Source: an uncultured Amylibacter sp.
GTDB taxonomy: Bacteria > Pseudomonadota > Alphaproteobacteria > Rhodobacterales > Rhodobacteraceae
Direction of reading: 5' to 3'
DNA: 64,000 nucleotides
NCBI GenBank assembly: GCA_947497475.1
Contig: CANMGS010000001.1
Coordinates: 806,001-870,000 of the forward strand
The notes beneath the pieces are model-generated. The model ran no database searches, had not been told where the DNA came from, and saw only the letters and a program-made list of their open reading frames with translations. Numbering within the stretch: position 1 is the stretch's first letter; every line of letters begins with the position of its first letter. Made by a program: the position numbers and the translations under genes. Below, piece by piece: positions 10,698 to 20,082 of the stretch.

Positions 10698-11126
10698 TTA
10701 TGCTTCCCCTATTATAAAACCATCATCATCTAGCGTCCAAAATGGGTTGTGTGCCAACTCCCACATGTGCCCATCGGGGTCGGCAAAGTTACCCGAATAG
10801 CCACCCCAAAAGATTTCTGCGGGTGTGCTTATTTCTACCGCACCCGCTGACATGGCATCTTTAAAAGCCTTATCAACTTCTTCACGGCTACCGTAATTCG
10901 TAGCCATTGTTACATTACCCGTACTACGCTCATGGATTGGCATACCGATATCTCTGGTTAACGCAGCCTTGGAATAAAGCGCGAAAAATTGCCCGCCTGT
11001 TTTGTAAAAAGCAATCATATCATTACCACCAGGCGCTTCCTCCCAGCCGATATCAGAATAGAATTTACGAGATTTTTCCAGATCAGAAACCGCGAGGGTA
11101 ACCATTGTAATTCGTTGCGAGTTCAT
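10698..11126 (-). CDS. VOC-superfamily (glyoxalase/dioxygenase-fold) protein
   Basis: 142 residues with the paired beta-alpha-beta-beta-beta repeats of the vicinal oxygen chelate fold: the first begins ITMVTLAVSDLEKSRKFYSDIGW, the second carries FADPDGHMWELAHN, which holds the usual metal-ligand Glu. Relatives include glyoxalase I and bleomycin-resistance-like proteins, so the substrate cannot be named. It sits between recF and gyrB in the same orientation, 9 nt after recF, and is probably cotranscribed with it. This is an unusual insertion into an otherwise standard replication cluster. Confidence 0.8.
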   Translation of the reverse strand: MNSQRITMVTLAVSDLEKSRKFYSDIGWEEAPGGNDMIAFYKTGGQFFALYSKAALTRDIGMPIHERSTGNVTMATNYGSREEVDKAFKDAMSAGAVEISTPAEIFWGGYSGNFADPDGHMWELAHNPFWTLDDDGFIIGEA

Positions 11127-11135
11127 TCTTTACTC

Positions 11136-12242
11136 CTAATGTGGCCTGACGCTTGAAATCCCCCCGTCGTCAGACACCTCTAAATATAATGCGCGCTCAC
11201 CCATCGCTTCAAACAACTCGCCCCCCGTGCCTGTCATCCAAGCCTGCGCACCCAATGCGCAGATCTCATCATAAAGCGCTGCACGGCGGTCAGCATCTAA
11301 ATGCGCCGCCACTTCATCCAACAAATAAATAGGTGGTGCACCAAAATCTTGCGCTACAGCGCGCCCATTTGCAAGTATTAGTGATACAAGCAGCGCTTTC
11401 TGCTCGCCAGTCGAGCATTGCTTGGCCTGCGTTCCTTTGGCTGCGTACACTGCATTTAGGTCATCACGATGCGGCCCAAGCAATGTGCGGCCTGCCATCA
11501 TATCGCGCGGACGGCTTTCAGAAAAAGCTGTCAGCAGGTCATCCTTATCTGTGATGACTTCACTTGCATCTGCACCAATCAAAGACAACTCTGCGGATGG
11601 GAAAGCCGTATCAGCGCCCCTCTGCGCTTCTTGTAATCGCCGCACAGTCAGCAAACGGTTTGCTTCTATCAATGCGCCAGCTTCTGCCATTTGCTGCTCT
11701 ACAGCACTGTACCATGACGGATCACGCACGCCGTCCTTTAGCATGCGGTTACGTTCGCGCATGGTTTTTTCATAGGTCACAGAATATTCTGCATGCTTAG
11801 GCTCAAGGCTCATTGTCAGGCGATCCAGAAATCTGCGTCGCCCTTCTGCGCCTTCGACCCACAAACGATCCATGACTGGGATCAACCAAACAATACGCGC
11901 CAAGCGGCCAAGCGCCAATTGCGGGGCTGACTTTTCATCAATCAGTACGGATCGCGACCCTTCGCCCTTATAGCTGGTTTCTACCTCGTGAACTCGCCCT
12001 AAGCTTTCTAGAACCCCTGAGACTTTCCAACCAACATTTTCAGGCGCCCGCGCCATTTCATCCACCGTCGCACGACGCATGCCCCGTCCTGGTGACAACA
12101 ATGAAATCGCTTCTAGGATATTGGTTTTTCCGGCTCCGTTAGAACCGTATATCGCAATCGGACGTCCATCTGTTTCCAGTAGGACGCGCTTATGCGATCT
12201 GAAGTGTGAAAGTGTTAAGCTTTGAAGTGCAAGGCGGCCCAA
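11136..12242 (-). CDS. recF: DNA replication and repair protein RecF
   Basis: 368 residues, standard RecF length. RecF is an SMC-like ABC ATPase that helps load RecA at single-strand gaps and stalled forks through RecFOR. Walker A is GSNGAGKTN at about 33-41, a signature-like STGEQKALL lies near 280, and Walker B is YLLDEVAAHLD near 300. The gene begins 4 nt after dnaN stops, so the two are translationally close. The ATG at 12242 gives the typical N-terminus with LTLSHFRSHK. Confidence 0.96.
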   Translation of the reverse strand: MGRLALQSLTLSHFRSHKRVLLETDGRPIAIYGSNGAGKTNILEAISLLSPGRGMRRATVDEMARAPENVGWKVSGVLESLGRVHEVETSYKGEGSRSVLIDEKSAPQLALGRLARIVWLIPVMDRLWVEGAEGRRRFLDRLTMSLEPKHAEYSVTYEKTMRERNRMLKDGVRDPSWYSAVEQQMAEAGALIEANRLLTVRRLQEAQRGADTAFPSAELSLIGADASEVITDKDDLLTAFSESRPRDMMAGRTLLGPHRDDLNAVYAAKGTQAKQCSTGEQKALLVSLILANGRAVAQDFGAPPIYLLDEVAAHLDADRRAALYDEICALGAQAWMTGTGGELFEAMGERALYLEVSDDGGISSVRPH

Positions 12243-12246
12243 GCAG

Positions 12247-13365
12247 TTACACTCGCATTGGCATCACTACGTAAACAGCGCTTTCATCATTGCCCTCACG
12301 CATCAAGGTTGGATCCCCAGATGAGTTGAATAAGAACACTGCGTTTTCACGATCCACCTGACCTGCAATTTCTAATAAGTACTTCGCATTGAAACCAATT
12401 TCCAATGGCTCATCACCATAAGCCACAGCAAGTTCTTCCTCCGCAGCACCGCTATCAGGTGCATTTACCGCCAGAACCAAACGATCTTCATCTAGTGTCA
12501 GCTTCACAGCTCGTGAACGCTCGGATGAAACTGTAGATACACGATCAACGGCTTGTGCAAATTCTGCTGCATCCACTTCCAAACGACGCGTATTTCCCAC
12601 AGGAATAACGCGTGTGTAATCTGGGAATGATCCATCAATCACTTTCGATGTCAGTGTGATTTCTGGTGTTGCGAAACGAATTTTTGTTTCAGACACTGAC
12701 ACAGCGATTTGCATATCATCATCTTCAACCAATTTACGCAGTTCATTCACTGTTTTTCGTGGCACAATCACACCTGGCAGTTCTTCGGCACCTGCTGGCA
12801 GTTCTGCATCAATACGGGCCAGACGGTGACCATCCGTTGCAACACAGCGCAACACTTTGCCATCTGCACCATCTGATGCGTGCATATACACACCGTTCAA
12901 ATAATACCGTGTTTCTTCTGTAGAAATCGCAAACTTAGATTTATCAAACAAACGGCGCAAAACAGGGGCTGCTGCTGAAAAGTTACAAGCGTATTCAGAC
13001 GACGCCATAACTGGAAAATCTTCTTTTGGCAGTGTTGCCAAAGAAAAGCTAGAACGGCCAGCTTTCACATCCAGACGACCCGATGATCCGTCATCTGACA
13101 ATTCAACCATCGCACCATCAGGCAGTTTACGAACAATCTCATGCAGTGTATGTGCACCAACGGTTGTAGCCCCTGCGCGCTCTACCATTGCGGGGGCTTT
13201 ATCGATCACTTCGATGTCTAAATCAGTTGCACGAAAACTAATATCATTGCCTTCAGCCTCGATTAAAACATTTGCTAGAATTGGAATTGTATTCCGACGC
13301 TCTACAACGGATTGTGCCTGTGACATGGCCTTTAACAATGCGCTACGTTCGATACTGACTTTCAT
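12247..13365 (-). CDS. dnaN: DNA polymerase III sliding clamp (beta subunit)
   Basis: 372 residues, the usual length. The three clamp domains are visible as repeated patterns; typical segments are LLKAMSQAQSVVERRNTIPI near the N-terminus, ATDGHRLARI near 178-187 and the conserved C-terminus ending VYVVMPMRV. The clamp encircles DNA and tethers polymerase III. It lies between dnaA and recF in the conserved order. The gap to dnaA is 140 nt and carries an imperfect hairpin. Confidence 0.97.
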   Translation of the reverse strand: MKVSIERSALLKAMSQAQSVVERRNTIPILANVLIEAEGNDISFRATDLDIEVIDKAPAMVERAGATTVGAHTLHEIVRKLPDGAMVELSDDGSSGRLDVKAGRSSFSLATLPKEDFPVMASSEYACNFSAAAPVLRRLFDKSKFAISTEETRYYLNGVYMHASDGADGKVLRCVATDGHRLARIDAELPAGAEELPGVIVPRKTVNELRKLVEDDDMQIAVSVSETKIRFATPEITLTSKVIDGSFPDYTRVIPVGNTRRLEVDAAEFAQAVDRVSTVSSERSRAVKLTLDEDRLVLAVNAPDSGAAEEELAVAYGDEPLEIGFNAKYLLEIAGQVDRENAVFLFNSSGDPTLMREGNDESAVYVVMPMRV

Positions 13366-13443
13366 ATTCCCGCTCCCCTGATCTAGTGGGACTGTGACCC
13401 TACCCGATCTATCGGTTTTTTCAATGTTAAAAACACAATTTAC

Positions 13444-13484
13444 GGGATTAGGCGCAAGGTCAAGAACGACCGCGCTTTAATCCC
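13444..13484 (-). terminator. imperfect hairpin between dnaA and dnaN
   Basis: GGGATTA (13444-13450) and TAATCCC (13478-13484) pair as the outer stem, with GGTC and GACC (13458-13461, 13468-13471) inside. On the minus strand the stem is followed by a weak T-containing run. It could attenuate dnaA readthrough into dnaN, or it may be chance. Confidence 0.3.
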
Positions 13485-13505
13485 AAATTATAGTGATTTT
13501 TTGAC

Positions 13506-14891
13506 TTATGCTTCCAGCATACGGCGCAGTAATTCCACATCTTCTGCGATTTGATTGTCAATCGAGCGTAACTCTTCGATTTTCTTTACTGCGTGGATTA
13601 CTGTTGTGTGATCACGACCACCAAAACGACGGCCGATTTCTGGCAATGATTTCGATGTCAGTGTTTTGGCTAAGAACATGGCAACCTGACGTGGACGCGC
13701 AACGGAACGCGCGCGGCGTGGGCTTAAGATATCCGTCAAACGTAGGTTATAATGATCTGCAACTTTGCGAATGATTTCATCGATCGTCACTTTACGATCT
13801 GATGCGCGCAATACATCTGCCAATGACTCTTGTACGACATCCAATGTCACCTCACGGCCAACAAGAGACGCGAATGCAAACAGACGCGTTAAAGCACCTT
13901 CAAGAACACGCACATTGTTTGAAATACGGTGCGCTAAGAATTCCAATACTCCATCTGCCAATTTGACTTCTGGATAATGTCTTAATTGTGCTTCCGCTTT
14001 GGATTGCAAAATGCCCAAACGCAATTCGTAATCTGTTGGATGAAGGTCAACCACCAAACCCCATTGCAATCGGGATTTAATACGGTCTTCTAGACCATCA
14101 ATTTCACCTGGTGCGCGATCTGCCGAGATTATGATCTGTTTGTTTTGATCTACCAATGCATTGAATGTGTGAAAAAATTCGTCTTGTGTGCTGTCTTTGC
14201 CAGCAATGAATTGAACATCATCCACCATCAAAACATCCACAGAACGGAAGAGTTCTTTAAAGCTCATTGTATCTTTGAATCGCAGTGCTTGAACAAAGCG
14301 GTACATGAATTGTTCAGCTGATAGATATAATACTTTTGCCTTTGGATTGCGTTCTTTTATTTCCCAAGCAATCGCATGCATAAGATGCGTCTTACCCAGT
14401 CCAACACCACCATATAAGAATAATGGGTTGAATGTTACTGGGCCGCCTTCCCCAACACGGCGTGCAGCGGCGTGCGCAAGTTCATTTGGCTTACCAACAA
14501 CGAAACTGTCAAACGTGAAACGTTTATCTAAAGGTGAGCCTGGCAAGTCTGGTGAACCCGTTGTGACGGGTGGTTTTGGTTTTTCATCTGGTGTGGTCAC
14601 TTCTTCAACCGTAGGCGCAGCTACAGGTTTCACCAAAACATCCGCTTTGAAAGCTAAACGATCAACATCCACACCTTCGCGCGTCATCATCATTGTAATG
14701 CTGTCACCGTAATTACGGTTCACCCACGTACCCACAAAACTTGTAGGTGCAGAAAAAGATGCAACACCGTTTTCAACGCTTAGCAAATTAAGCGGCTCAA
14801 TCCAGTTTTGAAAAGCATCTTGTCCAATATCACTACGGAGTTGGTCGCACACGCGCCCCCAGCACTCAATTATCATTATTTTCGATCTCAT
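13506..14891 (-). CDS. dnaA: chromosomal replication initiator DnaA
   Basis: 461 residues. DnaA binds DnaA boxes at oriC and opens the duplex. Domain I is at about 8-75, a linker rich in Pro and Thr at 90-120, and the AAA+ domain follows with Walker A GGVGLGKTH at 161-169 and Walker B VLMVDDVQF near 220-228. The C-terminal helix-turn-helix domain IV carries the signature GGRDHTTVIHA. An alternative start is Met6 or Met7 of the frame. The gene is followed by dnaN on the same strand, and a rhodanese gene precedes it by 7 nt. Confidence 0.97.
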   Translation of the reverse strand: MRSKIMIIECWGRVCDQLRSDIGQDAFQNWIEPLNLLSVENGVASFSAPTSFVGTWVNRNYGDSITMMMTREGVDVDRLAFKADVLVKPVAAPTVEEVTTPDEKPKPPVTTGSPDLPGSPLDKRFTFDSFVVGKPNELAHAAARRVGEGGPVTFNPLFLYGGVGLGKTHLMHAIAWEIKERNPKAKVLYLSAEQFMYRFVQALRFKDTMSFKELFRSVDVLMVDDVQFIAGKDSTQDEFFHTFNALVDQNKQIIISADRAPGEIDGLEDRIKSRLQWGLVVDLHPTDYELRLGILQSKAEAQLRHYPEVKLADGVLEFLAHRISNNVRVLEGALTRLFAFASLVGREVTLDVVQESLADVLRASDRKVTIDEIIRKVADHYNLRLTDILSPRRARSVARPRQVAMFLAKTLTSKSLPEIGRRFGGRDHTTVIHAVKKIEELRSIDNQIAEDVELLRRMLEA

Positions 14892-14898
14892 ACAGTTA

Positions 14899-15348
14899 TT
14901 AAGACTGACCCCAAGCCAACCCCCGGGATTTCCACCCGTTTGTTTCTCCCCGATGCCGTTCAGAATTCAAGTCCCCTTCGAATCCTTCAAGCACATTAAC
15001 GCACACTGCAGACTGACCTTGTGCAGATAAGGCCTCATTCACCACATGTGCAGCTTCTAACGATCGCACACCAGACCGACATAAAAAGTATATCTTGGAA
15101 GGAGCAGACCCTCCAAATTGGTCTAGTATGTTTGCTACAAAGCCTTCGTTAACAGACATATCAGGATATTGACGCCATTCTTGCAATATAACCTGCTTAC
15201 CCAATGCACTTAGGTCAGGGATGCCGATAAAAGACCATTCCGCTTTTGTACGAACATCAACAAGAACAGCATCAGATGTGTTTTCTAGTCCGGACCATGT
15301 TTCTTGAGGGGTTTCCTCAATCACATTTTCATTATTGGTCGCGGCCAT
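14899..15348 (-). CDS. rhodanese-like domain protein
   Basis: About 149 residues from the ATG at 15348; a TTG at 15408 or ATG at 15360 would lengthen it. I chose 15348 because GGGGAAG sits just upstream, although the spacing is tight. It is a single rhodanese domain with VLVDVRTKAEW near the start and an active-site loop FLCRSGVRS, where the Cys would carry a persulfide. The C-terminal GWKSRGLAW is typical of alphaproteobacterial single-domain rhodaneses. The sulfur acceptor is unknown. It ends 7 nt before dnaA and probably shares its transcript. Confidence 0.8.
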   Translation of the reverse strand: MAATNNENVIEETPQETWSGLENTSDAVLVDVRTKAEWSFIGIPDLSALGKQVILQEWRQYPDMSVNEGFVANILDQFGGSAPSKIYFLCRSGVRSLEAAHVVNEALSAQGQSAVCVNVLEGFEGDLNSERHRGETNGWKSRGLAWGQS

Positions 15349-15447
15349 CATCTTCCCCATGTCTGAATCACTAAAATGACGATAGCGCGCTGCCCTACAC
15401 TCTTTCAATGAATCTTCTCTGTTGACACAAAATTAGTTCGTCCGAAT

Positions 15448-15456
15448 CTATCCACA
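15448..15456 (+). promoter_or_regulatory. DnaA-box-like site
   Basis: CTATCCACA differs from the consensus TTATCCACA at one position. It lies about 100 nt upstream of the rhodanese-dnaA transcription unit, so it could take part in DnaA autoregulation. I saw only one copy, so this gap is not a convincing origin. Confidence 0.3.
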
Positions 15457-15510
15457 GGCGTTAAGTTATTGTTTTAAAGTAATTTAATATGTCACAACAA
15501 AACCCTTACT

Positions 15511-15630
15511 ATGAAAATCAAAGTAAGAGAAAAAGCTAACGTTACGGAATACAAAGGGGGCAGAATCCCTTTGAAGATAAGCATCCTTGATAAAGAACTT
15601 AGAAACCTCAAACAAGGTGTCCAAAAATAG
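15511..15630 (+). CDS. possible 39-residue protein
   Basis: An ATG-to-TAG frame of 39 codons lies in the gap between the rhodanese and rpsT genes, on the opposite strand to both. The product is basic, with KIKVREKANVTEYKGG and LDKELRNLKQG. There is no clear ribosome-binding site, and a second short frame (ATG at 15489, 16 codons) overlaps its start. I know no relative. It ends 25 nt before the rpsT terminator. Confidence 0.25.
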   Translation: MKIKVREKANVTEYKGGRIPLKISILDKELRNLKQGVQK

Positions 15631-15649
15631 AACATTGCATTTAGGCATA

Positions 15650-15673
15650 AAAAAACGGGGCTAATAGCCCCGT
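15650..15673 (-). terminator. rho-independent terminator of rpsT
   Basis: ACGGGGCT (15655-15662) and AGCCCCGT (15666-15673) form an 8-bp stem with a 3-base loop. On the minus strand it is followed by a run of seven T, directly downstream of the rpsT stop. Confidence 0.85.
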
Positions 15674-15702
15674 CTTAAAATTCATGTTTTCAAAAACTGT
15701 GC

Positions 15703-15969
15703 TTAAGCGCCTAAAGCTTTAACACGTGCAGACAAGCGAGAAACTTTGCGGCTTGCTGTGTTTTTGTGCAGAACACCTTTTGTCACGCCACGCATGATTT
15801 CTGGTTGAGCTGCTTTAAGCGCCGCTGCTGCAGTTGCTTGATCACCACCAGAAATCGCTTCTTCTACTTTACGCAAGAAAGTACGAATGCGAGACCGACG
15901 GCCTTTGTTTACTTCAGTGCGACGTTCGATTTGACGTGCGCGTTTTTTCGCTTGTGGCGAGTTTGCCAT
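15703..15969 (-). CDS. rpsT: 30S ribosomal protein S20
   Basis: 88 residues, typical of bS20, which binds 16S rRNA in the small-subunit body. The N-terminus [13 protein letters not shown], the basic run [11 protein letters not shown] and the tail [15 protein letters not shown] are family landmarks. It is monocistronic, with its own terminator at 15650-15673. The location next to dnaA is conserved in many alphaproteobacteria. Confidence 0.97.
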   Translation of the reverse strand: MANSPQAKKRARQIERRTEVNKGRRSRIRTFLRKVEEAISGGDQATAAAALKAAQPEIMRGVTKGVLHKNTASRKVSRLSARVKALGA

Positions 15970-16046
15970 GATAGAATCCTGTTATCGTGTTTGACGATGA
16001 AGCGGTCTTCTAGGACTGGATCGCTTTAAAGTCAACGGGTCATGCA

Positions 16047-16823
16047 TTATTTATCTCGGAATTGTGGTGTTCTTTTCTCAATAAAGGCTTCCATACCCTC
16101 TGTTTGGTCTTCTGTGGCGAATAAAGCGTGGAAAAGGCGGCGTTCAAACAACAATCCTTCGGCCTGAGTCGTTTCATAGGCACGATTCACCGATTCTTTC
16201 ACAGCCATCGTAGCAATTGCAGATTTATCAGCAATTTTACCAGCAACAGTCTTTGCTTCTTCTATAAGCTTCTTCGCAGGAACAACACGGCTGACCAATC
16301 CAGAACGCTCTGCCTCTTCTGCATCCATAAAGCGCCCTGTCAGATGCATTTCCATGGCTTTAGATTTACCAACAATACGTGTCAGGCGCTGTGTGCCACC
16401 AATACCGGCAATAACGCCAAGGTTAATTTCTGGTTGCCCAAATTTTGCTGTTTCAGAGCATAATATAAAGTCACACATCATAGCCAATTCACAACCGCCG
16501 CCCAGCGCATAGCCAGAAACAGCCGCAATAATAGGCTTACGGCACTTCAAGAATTGCTCAATATCATCGCCAAAGAAGTTCTTTGTGTACATATCCACAA
16601 ACGTATTAGTGGACATCTCTTTTATATCAGCGCCCGCAGCGAATGCTTTTTCACTGCCTGTAAGAACGATCGCACGTACTTTGTTGTCGTTATCTAAATC
16701 TGTAATTGCAGATGTTAATTCACCCAAAAGTTCAGAATTTAGCGCATTCAACGCATCAGGGCGGTTCAATTGAACCACGGCTACGTGATCCTCAATTTCG
16801 ACGATAAGCGTATTATAAGCCAT
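16047..16823 (-). CDS. enoyl-CoA hydratase
   Basis: 258 residues of the crotonase fold. It hydrates 2-enoyl-CoA to 3-hydroxyacyl-CoA in beta-oxidation. The oxyanion-hole segments are visible as [11 protein letters not shown] (about 60-70) and [14 protein letters not shown] (about 105-118), and the catalytic Glu pair lies in GGGCELAM and [12 protein letters not shown]. This combination matches short-chain enoyl-CoA hydratase (ECHS1/Ech type). It lies 12 nt from mutM on the same strand, so the two are likely cotranscribed, as is common near dnaA in this group. Confidence 0.9.
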   Translation of the reverse strand: MAYNTLIVEIEDHVAVVQLNRPDALNALNSELLGELTSAITDLDNDNKVRAIVLTGSEKAFAAGADIKEMSTNTFVDMYTKNFFGDDIEQFLKCRKPIIAAVSGYALGGGCELAMMCDFILCSETAKFGQPEINLGVIAGIGGTQRLTRIVGKSKAMEMHLTGRFMDAEEAERSGLVSRVVPAKKLIEEAKTVAGKIADKSAIATMAVKESVNRAYETTQAEGLLFERRLFHALFATEDQTEGMEAFIEKRTPQFRDK

Positions 16824-16835
16824 ATCAATGTATCC

Positions 16836-17711
16836 TTATTTCTTCAGCTTTTGGCATTTGGGGCAATAAAAGCTGGAACGCCCAGATTGTACAACCCGCT
16901 TAATCGTACCTTTACAATTTTCCTTACGGCAATCTTCACCTTCACGGCCATAAACAGAAAAACTATGTTGGAAATAGCCCAATTCACCATCCGCCTGACG
17001 ATAATCTTTCAAAGAGGACCCACCAGCGGCAATGGCTTCGTTCAATACCTCTCGAATCGCAGGAACCAGCTTCCAGACACATCGCTTTGATAACTCACCC
17101 GCAATATTCAGCGGGGAAATCCCTGTCCGCCATAGCGTTTCGCAAACGTATATATTACCCAGTCCCGCTACGATTTTTTGATCTAGCAATGCAGATTTAA
17201 TGGGCATCTTTCGCCCAGATAAGGCATTCTCTAAATAAGCTTCATCAAAACAATTCCCCAATGGTTCAGGTCCAATACCCGACAAAAGCTTATGGTCCTC
17301 CGCCGTTTTTGTATCCAGCAAATCCATTGCACCAAAACGGCGTGCATCATTAAACGTAATCCGCGCCCCATTTTCCATATCCAACACAACATGATCATGT
17401 TTTTCTAAGGCAGGGTGTAAATGATGAAAATCTCCCACCATATCCTTTGCACCTTCTGGTGCAGAAATTGTCATTCGCCCAGACATACCCAAGTGGATCA
17501 GCAACGTTTCTTCGCTGTCCAAATCACACAAAACATATTTTGACCGTCTACGGAGCCGTTCAACACGTTTTCCAGTCAATCTTTCAGACATATTCTCTGG
17601 AAAAGGCCACCGCAGATCAGGGCGGCGAATATCGGCTTGTGTAATGACGAACCCAGACATGTGGGGCTCTAACCCTTTTCGGACAGTTTCAACTTCGGGT
17701 AATTCGGGCAA
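16836..17711 (-). CDS. mutM: formamidopyrimidine-DNA glycosylase
   Basis: 291 residues. MutM removes 8-oxoguanine and formamidopyrimidines and cleaves at the abasic site. The N-terminus [14 protein letters not shown] holds the catalytic Pro (after Met removal) and Glu; a helix-two-turn-helix lies near 170-235 ([16 protein letters not shown]); the C-terminal zinc finger has four Cys (CRKENC ... YCPKC). It is divergent from ubiE and cotranscribed with the enoyl-CoA hydratase gene. Confidence 0.97.
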   Translation of the reverse strand: MPELPEVETVRKGLEPHMSGFVITQADIRRPDLRWPFPENMSERLTGKRVERLRRRSKYVLCDLDSEETLLIHLGMSGRMTISAPEGAKDMVGDFHHLHPALEKHDHVVLDMENGARITFNDARRFGAMDLLDTKTAEDHKLLSGIGPEPLGNCFDEAYLENALSGRKMPIKSALLDQKIVAGLGNIYVCETLWRTGISPLNIAGELSKRCVWKLVPAIREVLNEAIAAGGSSLKDYRQADGELGYFQHSFSVYGREGEDCRKENCKGTIKRVVQSGRSSFYCPKCQKLKK

Positions 17712-17799
17712 TGTTTTTTCCTTGGGCGTAGGTGACGCATTTATAAATTTATGAACACACTATATAGGGTGTAATAATAGAATAAAAAGGTAGCGATTC

Positions 17800-18549
17800 A
17801 TGGCTTCTGATCAAAGAACAACACATTTTGGCTTTAAAACTGTCGATGAAGGCGAAAAAGCGGGAATGGTGCACGGTGTTTTCTCTAATGTTGCCTCTAA
17901 ATATGATATTATGAACGATGTTATGTCTGTCGGCATCCACCGCATCTGGAAAAACGCCATGATGGACTGGTTAGCACCACGCGGTGAACAAAAGCTATTA
18001 GATGTTGCAGGTGGCACAGGTGACATTTCATTCCGCTTCCTAAAACGTGCGCCTGATGCACATGCCACTGTATTCGATATGACCCAAGGCATGTTGGATG
18101 CAGGTCGTGAACGTGCCGAAGCGGATGATATGTCGGATCGTTTGGATTGGGTTTGCGGTGATGCCATGGCATTGCCATTCGCGGATAATACATTCGACGT
18201 TTACACGATCTCTTTTGGCATCCGTAACGTGACGCGACCACAAGAGGCGCTAAATGAAGCTTACCGCGTTCTAAAACCAGGCGGCCGCTTGATGGTTCTG
18301 GAATTCAGTCAAATCCCAAACCCAGCCATGCAATGGGCCTATGATCGTTACTCCTTCAATATCATCCCACCAATGGGCAAAATTATCGCCAATGATGCTG
18401 ACAGTTATCAATACCTTGTGGAAAGCATCCGCAAATTCCCAGACCAAGAAACATTCCTTGGCATGGTCAAAGAAGCAGGTTTTGAAAACGCAAAATACCG
18501 CAACATGACAATGGGCATCGCTTGCCTCCATTCAGGCTGGAAAATCTAA
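17800..18549 (+). CDS. ubiE: ubiquinone/menaquinone methyltransferase
   Basis: 249 residues. UbiE C-methylates the benzoquinol ring in ubiquinone synthesis (and demethylmenaquinone where present). The SAM-binding motif is [15 protein letters not shown] at about 66-80, and the UbiE signatures [17 protein letters not shown] (about 27-43) and [15 protein letters not shown] are clear. It is divergent from mutM and 3 nt upstream of ubiB, so the two quinone genes form an operon. Confidence 0.97.
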   Translation: MASDQRTTHFGFKTVDEGEKAGMVHGVFSNVASKYDIMNDVMSVGIHRIWKNAMMDWLAPRGEQKLLDVAGGTGDISFRFLKRAPDAHATVFDMTQGMLDAGRERAEADDMSDRLDWVCGDAMALPFADNTFDVYTISFGIRNVTRPQEALNEAYRVLKPGGRLMVLEFSQIPNPAMQWAYDRYSFNIIPPMGKIIANDADSYQYLVESIRKFPDQETFLGMVKEAGFENAKYRNMTMGIACLHSGWKI

Positions 18550-18552
18550 ACC

Positions 18553-20082
18553 ATGCGCGGCCCACATAATATCTGGCGCTTGATCCGTACAGGCGCAACT
18601 TTTGAACGCACAGGTGCGATGAAAATCGCATTAGAAATGTTGGATGTTCCACCCAGCATCAAAATTGCAGCACGCGTTTTAGGTTGGCCTTTTAAATGGC
18701 TCGGCTTGAAAGGTGACACATCCCAACCACCAGTCCTACGCGCGGTCACAGCACTTGGCCCTGCCTATATTAAATTCGGGCAAATCATGTCCACGCGTCC
18801 AGATGTTGTTGGCCCAGAAATGGCAATGGAATTGCGCGTCCTACAAGATAGTTTACCTGCCTTTTCTACAGAAGAAGCAAAAGCAGAGATATTAAAAGAA
18901 CTTGGTCATTCTACGGATGATCTGTTCTCTGAATTCAGCGACCCTGTTGCCGCTGCATCCATCGCCCAAGTACACCGCGCCCGCCTGAAAGAAACAGACC
19001 AAGAGGTTGCTGTCAAAGTGTTACGCCCAAATATCGAGCGTGCATTTCAAAAAGACATCGATGCATTTTATTTTGCAGCCAACACAATCGAATTCCTATC
19101 CCCTGCATCCCGCCGCTTGCGCCCAACCGCTGTGATTGAACATTTTGAAAGTGTTGTTCAGGGCGAATTGGATTTGCGTATGGAAGCTTCCGCAGCAGAC
19201 GAGTTCGCATCAAACACTCAAGATGATGCAAGTTTCGAAGTGCCAAAACTGATCTGGGAACATTCCGCACGCCGTGTCATGACACTGGAATGGGCCGAAG
19301 GTATTCCTTTGGGGGATTTTGATAGATTACAAGCCAGCGGTTACGATCTACGCGACCTTGGCGCACGCATTATTCAAATGTTTCTACGCCACGCATTGCG
19401 CGATGGTTTCTTTCACGGTGACATGCACCAAGGCAACTTAAAGCTAGCCCCAAATGGTGATCTCATCGCACTTGATTTTGGCATCATGGGCCGTATCGAT
19501 GAATACACCCGCCGTGTTTATGCGGAAATCCTGATGGGCTTTATTCGCAAAGATTATCGCCGTATTGCAGAAGTTCACTTTGAAGCGGGCTATGTGCCAG
19601 CCGATCAAGACGTTGATGCATTTGCCCAAGCATTACGCTCGGTCGGTGAGCCAATCTTTGGCCAAGGGGCAGATCAAATCTCTATGGCACGCCTATTGGC
19701 ACATCTGTTTGATGTAACAGAACGCTTTGGCATGGAAACCCGCACAGAACTTATCCTGCTGCAACGCACAATGGTTGTGGTCGAAGGTGTTGCGCGTTCT
19801 TTGGATCCAAGCCTAAACCTGTGGACTGTCGCAAAGCCAGAAGTCGAAGATTACATCAAAACAAACTTGGGCCCACGCGCCATGATCAAAGACCTTGTGA
19901 AAACTGCAATGGTACTATCGCGTTACGGCCCTAAACTGCCTGAAATGTTGGAAAATGTCCTGACGCAAAGCAGCAAAGAAACTGTGGAAAAACCAAAACT
20001 AACGCGTAAAAAATTCGTAGCATATTCATTTACCGCTGCTGTTTGCGCTACTGCTGGCTTTGGCTTAGCTCACCTTTTCTAA
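18553..20082 (+). CDS. ubiB: ubiquinone biosynthesis regulatory kinase-like protein
   Basis: 509 residues of the ABC1/ADCK/UbiB protein-kinase-like family, needed for aerobic ubiquinone synthesis. The family-specific KxGQ motif is seen in YIKFGQIMSTRP near 74-85; the A-rich loop SDPVAAASIAQVHRA near 130-144; and a catalytic-loop-like HGDMHQGNLKL with LIALDFGIMG. Two hydrophobic stretches at the C-terminus (SFTAAVCATAGFGLAHLF) suggest membrane anchoring. It follows ubiE by 3 nt, and its 3' end overlaps the convergent phosphotransferase gene by 18 nt. Confidence 0.95.
   Translation: MRGPHNIWRLIRTGATFERTGAMKIALEMLDVPPSIKIAARVLGWPFKWLGLKGDTSQPPVLRAVTALGPAYIKFGQIMSTRPDVVGPEMAMELRVLQDSLPAFSTEEAKAEILKELGHSTDDLFSEFSDPVAAASIAQVHRARLKETDQEVAVKVLRPNIERAFQKDIDAFYFAANTIEFLSPASRRLRPTAVIEHFESVVQGELDLRMEASAADEFASNTQDDASFEVPKLIWEHSARRVMTLEWAEGIPLGDFDRLQASGYDLRDLGARIIQMFLRHALRDGFFHGDMHQGNLKLAPNGDLIALDFGIMGRIDEYTRRVYAEILMGFIRKDYRRIAEVHFEAGYVPADQDVDAFAQALRSVGEPIFGQGADQISMARLLAHLFDVTERFGMETRTELILLQRTMVVVEGVARSLDPSLNLWTVAKPEVEDYIKTNLGPRAMIKDLVKTAMVLSRYGPKLPEMLENVLTQSSKETVEKPKLTRKKFVAYSFTAAVCATAGFGLAHLF

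Noticed and set aside
15421-15660. Chromosomal origin (oriC) beside dnaA
   Set aside because: Only one DnaA-box-like site with a mismatch was found; no cluster or clear unwinding element.
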